Assembly (NCBI GenBank): GCA_015680685.1
Contig: MNCI01036747.1
Coordinates: 5,236 to 27,585, forward strand
Direction: 5' to 3'
Origin: Gnetum montanum
Taxonomy: Eukaryota; Streptophyta; Gnetopsida; Gnetales; Gnetaceae
DNA: 22,350 nucleotides
Positions 10,202-18,615 of this stretch are shown here, piece by piece (within the stretch, counting starts at the first letter, position 1; every line of letters starts with the position of its first letter). Made by a program: the position numbers and the translations under genes. The notes under the pieces are model-generated. The model ran no database searches. It saw only the letters and a program-made list of their open reading frames with translations, and was not told where the DNA came from.

Positions 10202-10940
10202 TAGTCATTGTCTTTCCAATCAAGACTTTTGTTAATCTATGCATATGATTAAGTGTGGTTGAGGCATAAGATATTTATTTTTATGATTTTTATTATTTTC
10301 TCCAATTACTAAATAATTAAGTAAAGAAAATTTTAATATTTAAATTAATTAACTAATTAATTACTTCATTAACTAGCTAGCCTAATATAGAGTATCTATT
10401 TCCACTTTCTATACACATCTTGAACCTACACTAACACTAGTGGGTTGCCAAGTATCTACTACTAGGCATACCAAGTATTCATTACTAGGATTACCAAGCA
10501 TTACTATATTCTACTCGAAGTGGTCATACTCATGTTGCTTACAAACTATAATATTAATTACTTTAATAAATAAATAAAGTAAATTTCATATAAAGTAAAG
10601 TTATGTTAATCTAAGTGCTACAATGGATAGAAAAAATTTCAATTTTATTTCTGCTCATGAAAATGTGTCTAGGTACAAATGCACTTGAATAAAATGCCAT
10701 ACAATCACTTAAATCCACATTGTGGGCACTTAGAAGAAAATTATTCTAACTTCTAAATGAAGAAACTACAAGAGTTTGACTAAAGAAATGACTAGAAGGT
10801 GTCATAAATGCAAGAGGTGTGTGTATTTAGATAGGCAATGCCTACATCAAATGTACTTGTGTCAATGTATCCTAAGATACATCAATAGGGATACGTTGAT
10901 GGGCATGCATCAATGTAGCCATCTTATTGATGCTTTATCA
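10202..10940 (-). repeat. Reversed LTR of the same family, tail-truncated
   Basis: The reverse complement of this stretch matches the family LTR: it starts TGATAAAG (at 10940), contains a TTGGTAATCC block and the GTTCAAGATGTGTAT block, and ends near the GGAAAGACAATGA block. The final part expected before CATCA is absent, because the sequence abuts the plus-strand LTR end at 10201. It pairs best with the solo LTR at 18616-19492, which has the same orientation. One reading is that copy 2 inserted into this older LTR; the missing piece would then lie left of the tandem, outside the window. Confidence 0.75.
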
Positions 10941-11391
10941 AACATAATACTCATATCCCCTAAATAATTGAAGTGAAATATAGGTACACTCCCTACATAT
11001 ATATATTCCTAAACATACAACATATACACCCCCTTAAAAACTACTCTATAAATCTATCTATAATTAAAAAAATCTAATACTGCATACACCTTATAACAAC
11101 AATAACATATAACTTACACTCCAAATAATTTTCTAAATTGAACAAATAGCCTATGAAAAAAATTAATACTATAATATATACCTATAATAATAACACTAAC
11201 ATAATACCCATATATATATCCCTAAACATACAATGTATATACCACCTAAATAACCACTATACAAACCTTTCACATATAAAACAATTTGTTGAATTGAACA
11301 AATAACCCATCTCAAAAAAAAAAAACATTGCAATATATACCCATTATAACAACACCAACATAATACCTACATATATATCCCTAAGAAATAA

Positions 11392-11534
11392 GGTGTTAGC
11401 CTATTGGTAAGGCTTGATTTGGAATCTCCAAGTCATGCATTCAATTTCTGTATACAATGCTAAGTTATAAAAGTTCTATTAGATTATATATACTGGGTGT
11501 ACTTATGTGTTACTTATTTCAAGTTCCAACACCC
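11392..11534 (+). mobile_element. tRNA-derived SINE (type A), copy 1
   Basis: The head looks like a tRNA gene with RNA polymerase III boxes: TTAGCCTATTGGTAAGG (A box, 11396-11412) and a decayed B box around 11434-11450. The body continues through TAAGTTATAAAAGTTCTAT to a CCAACACCC end. The same head and body occur on the minus strand at 20284-20420 and on the plus strand at 21101-21256, where the B box is much better kept. SINEs are copied by LINE enzymes. The parent tRNA cannot be named. Confidence 0.7.
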
Positions 11535-11874
11535 CTTACATGCATATAACGTATGCATCCCCTAGATAACTACTCTACAAACCTCTCACACTTGAAACAA
11601 TTTGCTAAATTAAAGAAATAACCTATCAAAAAATATGAAAAAACACAAACACTACAATATACATAACTTATAAAAACACTAATATAATACCCACATCTCT
11701 TAAACAAATTATTGAATTTAACAAATAATCTATATAATAATAAACACCTCACTATCCTTCATATAATAAAACAACTTTAAAATTTTCTACAAATCCAACC
11801 CCATACAAATCACTAATTTAAACATGTAAATTCCTGAATTGAACACTAAACTCATTAATAAAACCTACTCTACA

Positions 11875-12000
11875 GGAGCATTGTCCATTGGCCAGTTTGT
11901 TCCTTTACATGCATTTGTTTCTAAAGGTGTTGGGTTCAAGTCAAGTATTAATAACCTATTTGCACTTTATGTGTTGCTAGCCTAAAGACATGTCCTACAA
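11875..12000 (+). mobile_element. tRNA-like SINE (type B), copy with empty LTR site
   Basis: It starts GGAGCATTGTCCATTGGCC and carries GGGTTCAAGTC (11932-11942), close to the pol III B-box consensus, with an A-box-like TTGGCCAGTTTG upstream. The body ends near GCTAGCCTAAAGACATGTCC. The right-arm counterpart has the same sequence in reverse, but split by the solo LTR at 18616-19492. This copy therefore shows the uninterrupted site. Assignment as a SINE rests on the boxes and recurrence. Confidence 0.55.
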
Positions 12001-12229
12001 ATCTAACCTAACTTTATGTTCAAAAATTACAACTCTACAAACCTATCTACAATTTTAGAGAAACAAAAATAAACTAACACTACATATGCCCGTATAACAA
12101 TAACAACATAATATTTGCAACTCCCAAACAAATTGCTAAATTAAACAAATAACCCCTTTTAATAACACAACATAATACCCACAATTCCTTAGAAAAAATT
12201 TACTTGGCTGAGAGGCCACTATCAATCGT

Positions 12230-12370
12230 AAACTGGTAACGCAATATAATATTGCATCCGTCACGCTAAGGGAAAGGGTATGGGTAACGATAATGCAAGA
12301 TATTAGTGCGTCCATAACGCTACAGTGGAGGAGGGTATGGGTAACGATAACACTATATATTATTGTTAAT
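12230..12370 (+). repeat. Short tandem array of GGTAACG-type units
   Basis: GGTAAC recurs at 12235, 12283 and 12340; GGGTATGGGTAACGATAA recurs at 12276 and 12333, 57 bases apart. Each unit also carries an ACGCT motif. The pattern GGTAACGCAA followed by ACGCT is shared with the array at 14456-14770. Confidence 0.7.
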
Positions 12371-12379
12371 AATGCTGAG

Positions 12380-12850
12380 GGTATGATGTGGCGCAGTCTG
12401 CGAGCCCCCGAAGGACGGACGGCAGAATAGAAGAGCAAGAGAGGGACATGCGGGGAGATGTAGCAGGCAACGCCAGTGAATAAGGAAGGTATAGCGTGGT
12501 AGTGGCAGACGGGACAGACACATGAGCAGAGGATTGGATTTCAGCAGCCTACATTCAGCTGAGTGGCACAACAGTAAGATGACAATGGTGGTGATCATGG
12601 TACTGAAATGAAACGTGGCTGGCGTCCAAGTAGTTGAATCCCATGCCATGGCACGACACCCATGATGTCACTGCTCCTCACCGTGGCTGTCGCACTGCTG
12701 AAACCCTCGCACCGCCGTTGCGCCACCGTTGCAACGTCTCAGCGTCATCCATCGCCATGAAACCCTTCTTCGTTGCCAACCGTCCGAAAAGTAGATCGTG
12801 TAGGTGCTCCGACAATAGATAGTGCAATCTTTTCTGCCAAAGTCATGAGT
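12380..12850. other. GC- and CpG-rich island, no gene recognised
   Basis: This stretch is far richer in G, C and CpG than everything around it, for example around 12390-12425 and 12660-12780. Open stretches exist on both strands (12353-12649 minus, 12634-12822 plus), but neither protein resembles a family I know, and both look like by-products of the base composition. It could be a promoter or exon remnant of a captured gene, or the end of a transposon. Function is unknown. Confidence 0.5.
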
Positions 12851-13260
12851 TCATCACTGCCTATCCTCGCTGCGCTTCACTCCAAAACCTTTAATACTTG
12901 AATGTTATGCTCGATGCAGAACCTTTCATAGTTGTAAATTTTACATGTCATTTATTTAAATGCTGATCTTTTGTTTACTTTATGCTTTCTTTGTTAATAC
13001 AATCTTACAATAACCTAGTAGTACTTTACCTAGTTGGAATGTATTTTGAAAATAGTGAACTGTTATGAAGCTGGGTTTGTTTCTTTTGGAAAGTGTTTGA
13101 TTTTTCTTGTTATAAAGTATTTTAATAAAATAATTTATTTCAGTATCCTTTAATTTTTCATTTATATATGGTTTAACTTGATAGCTTATCATAGTTCACC
13201 ATGTCCATGGTTCAGCTTTATCTTTATTTTATTTTATTTTATTTTATTCTGAAAATTGCA
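12851..13260. other. AT-rich filler with a TTTTA microsatellite
   Basis: No gene or transposon is recognised. A TTTTA microsatellite occupies about 13223-13248. The minus-strand open stretch at 12980-13192 is low-complexity and not supported as a gene. Confidence 0.5.
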
Positions 13261-13261
13261 T

Positions 13262-13372
13262 AGGTTAGGTCTCATCCTTTAGGATTTGAACTTAAAATTA
13301 CTCTTTAAAATTGGTACCAATACAAAGAATAAGTCACTTATTACATCAGCTGGGTTATGGTTCTAGAAGTGG
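13262..13372 (-). mobile_element. Possible tRNA-derived SINE-like unit
   Basis: On the minus strand the order is AACCCAGCTGATG (A-box-like), an AAGTGACTTATTC segment, GGTACCAAT, then AAGTTCAAATCC (B-box-like). This spacing and order fit a tRNA-derived SINE head, but the boxes are imperfect and only one copy is present in the window. Confidence 0.4.
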
Positions 13373-13594
13373 TTTGATTCCAAGGATATGTTCAAGCTCA
13401 ACAATTTAAGACATACATGTTTACCAGTTTGATTCTAAGGGTATATTCAACCTCTTCTCAACTAGGACATACACATTTCAAGCCATTAATAGGCTAAACA
13501 AGGACTTGCTAATGTGATTCAACATGATTTTATTCTAATACAGGTATTCTAGAAGACGTTGATAGGCTAAACAAGGACTTGCTAATGTGATTCA
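13371..13594 (+). repeat. Local duplications (57-bp degenerate and 33-bp exact)
   Basis: A degenerate pair with GTTTGATTC(C/T)AAGG and GACATACA blocks lies at about 13371-13420 and 13428-13480. It is followed by an exact 33-base duplication at 13489-13521 and 13562-13594, with start-to-start distance 73. No coding role is visible. The perfect identity suggests a recent local duplication or an assembly effect. Confidence 0.75.
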
Positions 13595-14455
13595 CTGTTA
13601 ATGATGTGGAGATTATTATACATTTGTTTCATTAGGCATAATGGCATGAGCCAATGAGATTATATAGTTTTATAACTATCTTGTTTTCAATTGAAAGTGT
13701 GGATGGTTCCACCACTAGGCAATTAGGCACCAGCAATGGCTAGACATCTATATAAATTTTATTATCTATGATTAATGAAAGATGTCATTATTTTGGCTTC
13801 AATTTATTAAGTAGAATCATGATTAACAACCTAAGAGCTTTTCCAAGTAGGTTAACATCGAGTCATAAGTTGTTGTTTTTATTATTCTAAATATAGATGG
13901 CATTATATCATTATTTTGTTGACAAATAACATTGATTCTTTGAAGTTTTTTCTTTGAAATAATTTTATAATTTTACTTACTTTTTATAATTGTCTTTAAT
14001 AGGTAAACTTTTAGTTGTATTACTTGCTCATAATGTTGGCATTCTATAATATATTACTAATAAAAACCAGCAAGAAGTTGGTCATTTATATATCTTTAAA
14101 CTTTCATTTTCATTTTAAATGATTAGTAGATTAGGTAATGAAATCATATGCTTGACTTTNTTTTTTCAAATTAGCTTTGATTACTTTTTTCCATTTTTGG
14201 TTTTCCCTTTGGTGGCTTCCCAAGAACAATGATGTAACAACATTTTCTTATATACTTATAGTTTGATCTTTTTTGGACATGTCCAAACTATCTAAGCCAA
14301 AATTCTTGTAGCTTATCTAAAATAGAAGTCACTCTAAGTCTTTCTCTAATGTCTATATTATGTATTTTATCTTTTTTAGTAACATCCAATGTACATCAAA
14401 GCATTTGTATTTCTACCACATTGATTTGTTGCCCATACCTCTTTTGGCCTACCAG
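13595..14455. other. AT-rich region without recognised gene
   Basis: I see no coding, RNA or element signature here. A single N at 14160 lies just before a T run (CTTTNTTTTTT) and marks an unresolved base in the assembly. Confidence 0.5.
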
Positions 14456-14770
14456 TCAGAAATTGATAACGCTAATATTTTGTGCGTAACGCTAACCAAT
14501 GTTAACTTTCCCATGGCCCATTTCGGTAACGCAACTTTGTGCGCAACGCTGATGTGTAATGCTAACGTGTAAAATTCCATATAAGCTATTTTGGTAATGC
14601 AACTTTGTGAATAATGCTGATGTGTAACGCTGATGTGTAAAATTTGAGATAGGCTATTTCGGTAATGCAACTTTGTGAATAACACTGATGTGTATTTAAA
14701 ATTCCAAACAGGCCATTTCGGTAACCCAACTTTGTGCATAACACTACAGCTGAAACCTTGTTATGCTCAA
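14456..14770 (+). repeat. 68-bp tandem repeat array
   Basis: TTTCGGTAACGCAACTTTGTG or a close variant recurs with its CGG (TGG in one unit) at 14524, 14592, 14660 and 14719, that is with periods of 68, 68 and 59 bases. A partial unit precedes it at about 14464. Units end with GCTGATGTGTAA-type sequence and AAAATTCCA-type sequence. The open stretches on both strands here only reflect the array. Confidence 0.85.
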
Positions 14771-14819
14771 CAATCTCCCACATCAAAAAATTCGGCCGAG
14801 GGTGAGAGCATACACTAAT

Positions 14820-15082
14820 TCATGGAATTTATTTTTTCAGAAAACCCATCCTTAGGAAAAATAAAGTACAGAACTTTTGTTCTTCGTCCAGAAGGCATGA
14901 AAATTTTGGTTTTTAAATCTTGTTCTTCGTCCAGAAGTCGTGAAATTTTTTACTTAGAACTTTTTACTTGTAATCTTATAAGATTCTATCGGCCAATTTA
15001 TNGAACTTTTTACTTGTAATCTTATAAGATTCTATCGGCCAATTTATAGATATATAATATAAATATATATAACTAAGCTAGT
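14820..15082 (+). repeat. Partial copy of the TIR element found at 16618-17106
   Basis: It matches the right arm of that element: a doubled TTCTTCGTCCAGAA/TCGTGAAATTT block (near 14880 and 14930), then ATAAGATTCTATCGGCC, then ATAAATATATATAACTAAGCTAGT, ending at about 15082. No left arm is visible upstream, so it seems truncated. It contains the single-N duplication described separately. Confidence 0.65.
14957..15047 (+). repeat. 45-bp exact duplication around a single N
   Basis: Bases 14957-15001 and 15003-15047 are identical and separated by one N at 15002. The related copy at 16950-17106 has the segment only once. This is the pattern left when two overlapping contigs are joined without merging the overlap, so it is probably an assembly artefact. 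Confidence 0.85.
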
Positions 15083-15239
15083 TTGTACCACTCAATAATT
15101 ATTACCATACAAGATAGTATGCTTGATTGTTGTCTTGCAAAATTTTTTCTTTAATTTTATTGGTTTCCTTTTATGACATAGAATATTACTAGGCAGTCTC
15201 CATTTTGACTATCTTACCTTAATTTTATCTCTTATATCT

Positions 15240-15730
15240 ATTTTCACTATCTGGTTGGAGGATTGATCCTACGTAGGGAGACTATTTTCATTGATGTAGA
15301 TCTACTGTCACTGGAAAATCAGATATGATTTCATAAGCTGTTTTAATTTTAGTGTTTGCTCCTTCATACATGTTATTAATCACTTTAATATATTTATCAT
15401 AGTTGTTTTTCCTTTGCAAATTCCATCAAATAATAACTCTCATTTCTTCATCATATACTTTTTCCAAGTCAATGAAGATCATATGTAGATGTTTTCTATG
15501 TTTTCTGAATTTCTCAATAAATTTTTGTATCAAGAAAATAGTTTCTATAGTAGAACTCCTTAGCATATATCCAAATTGATTTTCTAATATTTTTGATTCA
15601 AGTATGAGATGTTTCCCTATGACTCTCTCCCAAAGTTTCATAGTATGGCTCATTAGATTGATCACTTTATAGTTTGAAAAAATTTATACATCTTCTTTAT
15701 TTCTATAACTCTTTGATAGGCAATTAAATC
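15240..15730 (-). pseudogene. LINE (non-LTR retrotransposon) reverse transcriptase fragment
   Basis: Minus-strand translation shows conserved LINE RT blocks in order: NKEDV then NYKVINLMSHTMKLWERVI (about 15600-15710), ENQFGYM.RSSTIETIFLIQKFIEKFR, HMIFIDLEKVYD (about 15440-15475, with a catalytic-type Asp in FIDLEKVYD), then MYEGA and FPVTVDLHQ near 15300-15380. Stops and a short loss after the Asp block break it; a TAA sits where NKEDV continues. The longest open part is 15426-15665. The RT would copy LINE RNA at the target site. Neither an endonuclease region nor the later FADD block is visible. Confidence 0.82.
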
Positions 15731-15818
15731 ATCAGTGGTTTTGGTGCACAAGTTTTTGACAATTGTCTTTATTAATTTTGGTTGGTTGTGGTGTTTGTGA
15801 TTGTCGGTTGGATTCCAG

Positions 15819-16200
15819 ATTATCCATGATAACATCGCAATTGCTTAGGAGGATGGACAACAAGATGAAGAATTACTGGAACACCCACATCAAGAAGAAG
15901 CTCAAGTGAATGGAAATTGATCTTGTGGCATACCACTAGGTTGATTCAGTCATGGAAAACTCCCTAAAAAATAAGGAATCCAGTTGTGTCTCAAAAGAAG
16001 TAGATGACAACTCGAAGAAATAGAAATTAGAGGAAAAGAAACAACTGCAACAACTTCTAAGAATTCCCAAGAAAGAGAATAGCAAGAACACATAAAACAT
16101 CAACAATAATGAAGTTTTCAATAGCAAATCGATAATGGATTCTTTTGTTATCACCATAGATGATGAATTAGATTCTAGGATGATGGAGAGGGAGAATTAG
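15819..16200 (+). pseudogene. R2R3-MYB transcription factor, third-exon remnant
   Basis: Frame +1 from 15820 gives the end of a plant MYB R3 repeat: RLSMITSQLLRRMDNKMK, then NYWNTHIKKKLK (15871-15906), the recognition-helix signature of R2R3-MYB DNA-binding proteins. It is followed by a degenerate form of the MEIDLV-type segment that usually continues as MGIDPVTH. An AG at 15817-15818 stands where the conserved second intron of R2R3-MYB genes ends, so this looks like exon 3 taken from genomic DNA rather than a processed copy. The same frame continues through a Lys/Ser/Asn-rich tail to a stop at 16198-16200, with internal stops near 15907, 15937, 16021 and 16093. The first exons are not seen. 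The part after the MYB repeat is not recognised. Confidence 0.75.
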
Positions 16201-16208
16201 ATTGAGTT

Positions 16209-16391
16209 ATGTTTATTTGTGAAACTATAAGGGCTATGCTTATTGTTAATCTATCACTAGAAGAAGAATTGTTTAATGGTACATTGAAAGTCATTAAGAA
16301 AATAATTTTCAACCCTCGTTGTAAACCTCCACATCTACTCTCATATGTTATAATTGAGTTTGAATCTTACATTGGAATATCGTATGTTTAA
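16209..16391 (+). pseudogene. PIF1/Helitron-type helicase C-terminal fragment
   Basis: A 60-codon open stretch with MLIVNLSLEEELFNGTL, IIFNPRC.PPHL, and YVIIEFESYIG resembles the C-terminal part of PIF1-family helicases (usual form: VMLT.NL..E.GLVNGT.G, then PP.LP.YVIV.FD.Y.G). Plants carry this family both as Helitron transposon proteins and as host-like copies. The Walker motifs are not in the window, so only a fragment is present. It begins nine bases after the MYB frame ends. Confidence 0.6.
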
Positions 16392-16450
16392 ATGATCACT
16401 ATAGAATTCCGAAACAAGAAGAAAATGCAATGAATATATAAAAAAGACTC

Positions 16451-16600
16451 ATGATGGATGCTGCAGCTGATAGAGACATTGGTGCTATGGAGGTTTGTCA
16501 TATGTTATATGAACTTCCATTGGTTGACTATACTAGAACATTTGATACTATAAATGTAGATAGAATCCTTTTTATTTATTATGTTTAAATCATCATTACA
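16451..16600 (+). pseudogene. Possible Helitron protein fragment
   Basis: The frame starting at 16451 reads MMDAAADRDIGAMEVCHMLY, then ELPLVDYTRTFDTINV. It resembles a segment of Helitron proteins of the form E.DISAQEVCH.LL.LPL..SR.FV.LN, which lies between the Rep and helicase domains. Here it comes after the helicase-like fragment, not before it. The match is short and from memory of the family, so it is tentative. Confidence 0.45.
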
Positions 16601-16617
16601 AGAGACAACTGATGATC

Positions 16618-17106
16618 ACTAACTTAGTTTTATATTTATACTATATACCTATAATTTGGCCAGGAGAATCTTATTCGTTAACAAGTAATAAGTTATTTCA
16701 GTCAAAAATTTCATGACTTCTGGACAAAGGACAAGATTTGTATATCAAATTTTTCATAACGATGGATTTTAGGAAAAAAGATATTTGCGTTGATTATTAT
16801 ATGTTCTCATTCTACGCCGAATTTGTTCTTTTTGTGTGCTCTAATAGGCAATGCAAATTCATTCGAGAATGAGAAGATACAATAACCTATGCAAATTTTT
16901 CTTTTTCTAAAACCTATCATTATGAAAAATTTGATATACAAATCTTGTTCTTCATCCAGAATTCATGAAAATTATAATCCTTAAATCTTGTTCTCCATCT
17001 TGAAGTCGTGAAATTTTTAACTCAAATAACTTATTAGTTGTTAATGAATAAGATTCTCTCAGCTAAGTTATATAGGTATATACTATAAATATATAACTAA
17101 CCTAGT
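16618..17106. mobile_element. TIR (MITE-like) element with arms of about 140-190 bp
   Basis: The left arm (about 16618-16765) and right arm (about 16910-17106) are inverted repeats. The outer ends read ACTAACTTAGTT and AACTAACCTAGT. Shared blocks include TATACTATATACCTATAA, GAGAATCTTATTCGTTAAC, and CAAGATTTGTATATCAAA next to the loop. The right arm has an extra internal duplication of about 38 bases. A clear target duplication is not seen. No transposase is encoded, so it would be non-autonomous and can form a long hairpin. Confidence 0.75.
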
Positions 17107-17116
17107 AAATAAAATT

Positions 17117-18313
17117 ATAACTATTCTACCAACCTATTTCTACTCAACCTTCTTCTAAAATTGTGCATTCTACATCAATCCTCTCTTCTTACCTAACAAA
17201 TTTGTGAATCTCCAAAAAAAAAGACTTACTAAAACAATTGCAAAAATAAGCTACCAGGAAGAAATAAAAACACCTATAACAAACCACTATATCTAGAAAT
17301 TGCTAGATGAAATATTAAGATAGCATGAACAAAAATTCTATAAAAAGATATAGCTAAAGCAACTATAGAGAAAGGATAGACAAGCAAACAAGAAGAATGA
17401 AAAAAACAAAGAGAAATAAAAAAGAATAGAGGATTCATGCAAGAGCAATTAAGAGTGTATGACCTATAAAAGTTAATAAAGGTTTCACTTCTTAACATCC
17501 ACAAAACACCTTAAGGATGATTAATTAAACATTCCCTTCCCTTTGAAGGAGATGTCACATTAAGGACATTTAACAAGACTATACTACACAACTACATATA
17601 ATACCATCTACTCCTCCCAATTTTCCATTTGAAACTCATGCTATCAATAGAAAATTTCTTCATTATAAGTCTGCTCTCAAATATTTTCATTTAGCATTTA
17701 AAAATTTTCAACTGATAGAATGAGTTTCAAATAGAATATGGAGAGGAGTAGATGATGTTATCTATACTGATCGTAATATGGTCTTTTAAACATCCTTAAT
17801 GTAGCATCTACTTTAGAGGGAAGGTAATGATTGGTTAATCATCCTTAAGGCATTTTGTGGATGGTTGAGAAGTTTAACCTCCATTAAATTTTAAAAGCCA
17901 TACACTCTCATCCATATTATATATAAAATATATATAATCTAGTTCAATGTTTTCATTTTTATATATAATATGGATGAGAGTAGCATGAAGCCTCTCTTCT
18001 TCTTTCTTTCCTTCATTTTTTCTATTCTTTTTGTTTGCTCATCTACCTCTTCTCTATAGTTGCTTTTGTTATTATTTTACATAATTTTTTGCATGTTATC
18101 TCAACCTTTTTTTCTAGCTTCCTTTTACATAATTTTTGTTCTTTTACAGAATTTTTACAAATGTTTTTATTTATTCCTACTAGCTTCTTTCTACAATTGT
18201 TTTAGTGGTTAGTCTTCTTTGTTGGATATTTGCAAAGTTGTTATGTAGGAAGAAAGAATTAGTGCAGAATGTGTAATTTTAGAAGAAAGCTAAGAAGACA
18301 TAGGTTGGTACAA
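17117..18313. mobile_element. Long foldback element with arms of about 550 bp
   Basis: The left arm (about 17117-17660) reads in reverse as the right arm (about 17705-18313). Blocks common to both, given in right-arm sense, are GAGTTTCAAAT, GGAGGAGTAGATG, CATCCTTAA, ATTAATCATCCTTAAGG or its variant, TTTTGTGGATG, TTTCTCTATAGTTGCTTT, CAATTGTTTTAGT and TAGGTTGGTA at the outer end. The loop is only about 45 bases. No protein is recognised. The right arm abuts the large inverted-repeat arm at about 18318. Confidence 0.8.
17905..17980. mobile_element. 76-bp miniature hairpin with perfect 21-bp ends
   Basis: Bases 17905-17925 and 17960-17980 are exact inverted repeats (CTCTCATCCATATTATATAT plus A). 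It lies inside the right arm of the foldback element. The left arm at about 17431-17460 has different sequence (AAGAGCAATTAAGAG) at that place, so the hairpin was probably added to one arm only. Confidence 0.7.
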
Positions 18314-18539
18314 TTTATTTTAAGAAATTTCTTTAGGAGGTATGGAAATTATGTTGGTGTTGTTGTCATAAGGGGTATATATTATAGTGTTAGATTTTTT
18401 CATAGGTTGTTTGTTCAATTAATCAATTTGTGTGATGACTGTAGATATTATGTTGTTGTTATTATAAGGGTGTATGTAGTGTAAATTTGTTTTTATTTTT
18501 TTAAATTATAGATAGGTTTATAAAGTAGTTATTTTGGAG

Positions 18540-18615
18540 CATAAAGTAAGGTTGGGTCTATATTGTGTAGGACATGCCTCTAGGCTAGCAACATGCAAAG
18601 TGCAAAGAGGATGTT
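18540..18615 (-). mobile_element. SINE type B, body part (left of the solo LTR)
   Basis: The sequence around GGACATGCCTCTAGGCTAGCAACATGCAAAGTGCAAA is the reverse of the SINE-B body at 11945-12000. It continues on the other side of the solo LTR at 19498. Confidence 0.6.

Larger units (their letters stand above)
10955..12190 (-). repeat. Left arm of a large inverted repeat (AT-rich tandem units plus SINEs)
   Basis: The reverse complement of this arm matches the right arm (18318-20690) in the same order: tandem units, SINE-B, tandem units, SINE-A, tandem units. On this strand the unit shows CCTAAACATACAA, then CACCTAAATAACTACT, then ACAAACC, then a gap, then AAATTGAACAAATAACC. Examples lie near 11005, 11210 and 11545. 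The first bases (about 10955-10990) resemble the 3' tail of SINE-A. No protein is encoded. Confidence 0.8.

Noticed and set aside
10776-10967. Cys/His-containing open stretch on the plus strand
   Set aside because: It lies within reversed LTR sequence, and its cysteines come from LTR motifs; the other reversed LTR does not keep it open.
10955-12190. CRISPR-like or satellite interpretation of the spaced repeats
   Set aside because: The units are long, degenerate and AT-rich with SINE insertions, in a plant-like context; there are no short identical repeats with unique spacers.
12353-12822. Open stretches on both strands in the CpG-rich island
   Set aside because: Neither resembles a known protein, and opposite-strand overlap in GC-rich DNA often yields open frames by chance.
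14360-14786. Three open stretches over the 68-bp array
   Set aside because: They exist on both strands and repeat with the array, so they reflect the period and not a gene.
15936-16157. Minus-strand hydrophobic open stretch rich in Phe, Leu and Ser
   Set aside because: It is the antisense of the Lys/Glu/Asn-rich MYB tail; the hydrophobic look follows from the complement of A-rich codons.
17274-17504. Minus-strand open stretch resembling a membrane peptide
   Set aside because: It lies in a foldback arm and is T-rich on that strand; the paired arm does not keep the frame.
18269-18484. Arg/Val/Tyr-rich open stretch on the plus strand
   Set aside because: It spans the joint of the foldback element and AT-rich tandem units and has no domain.
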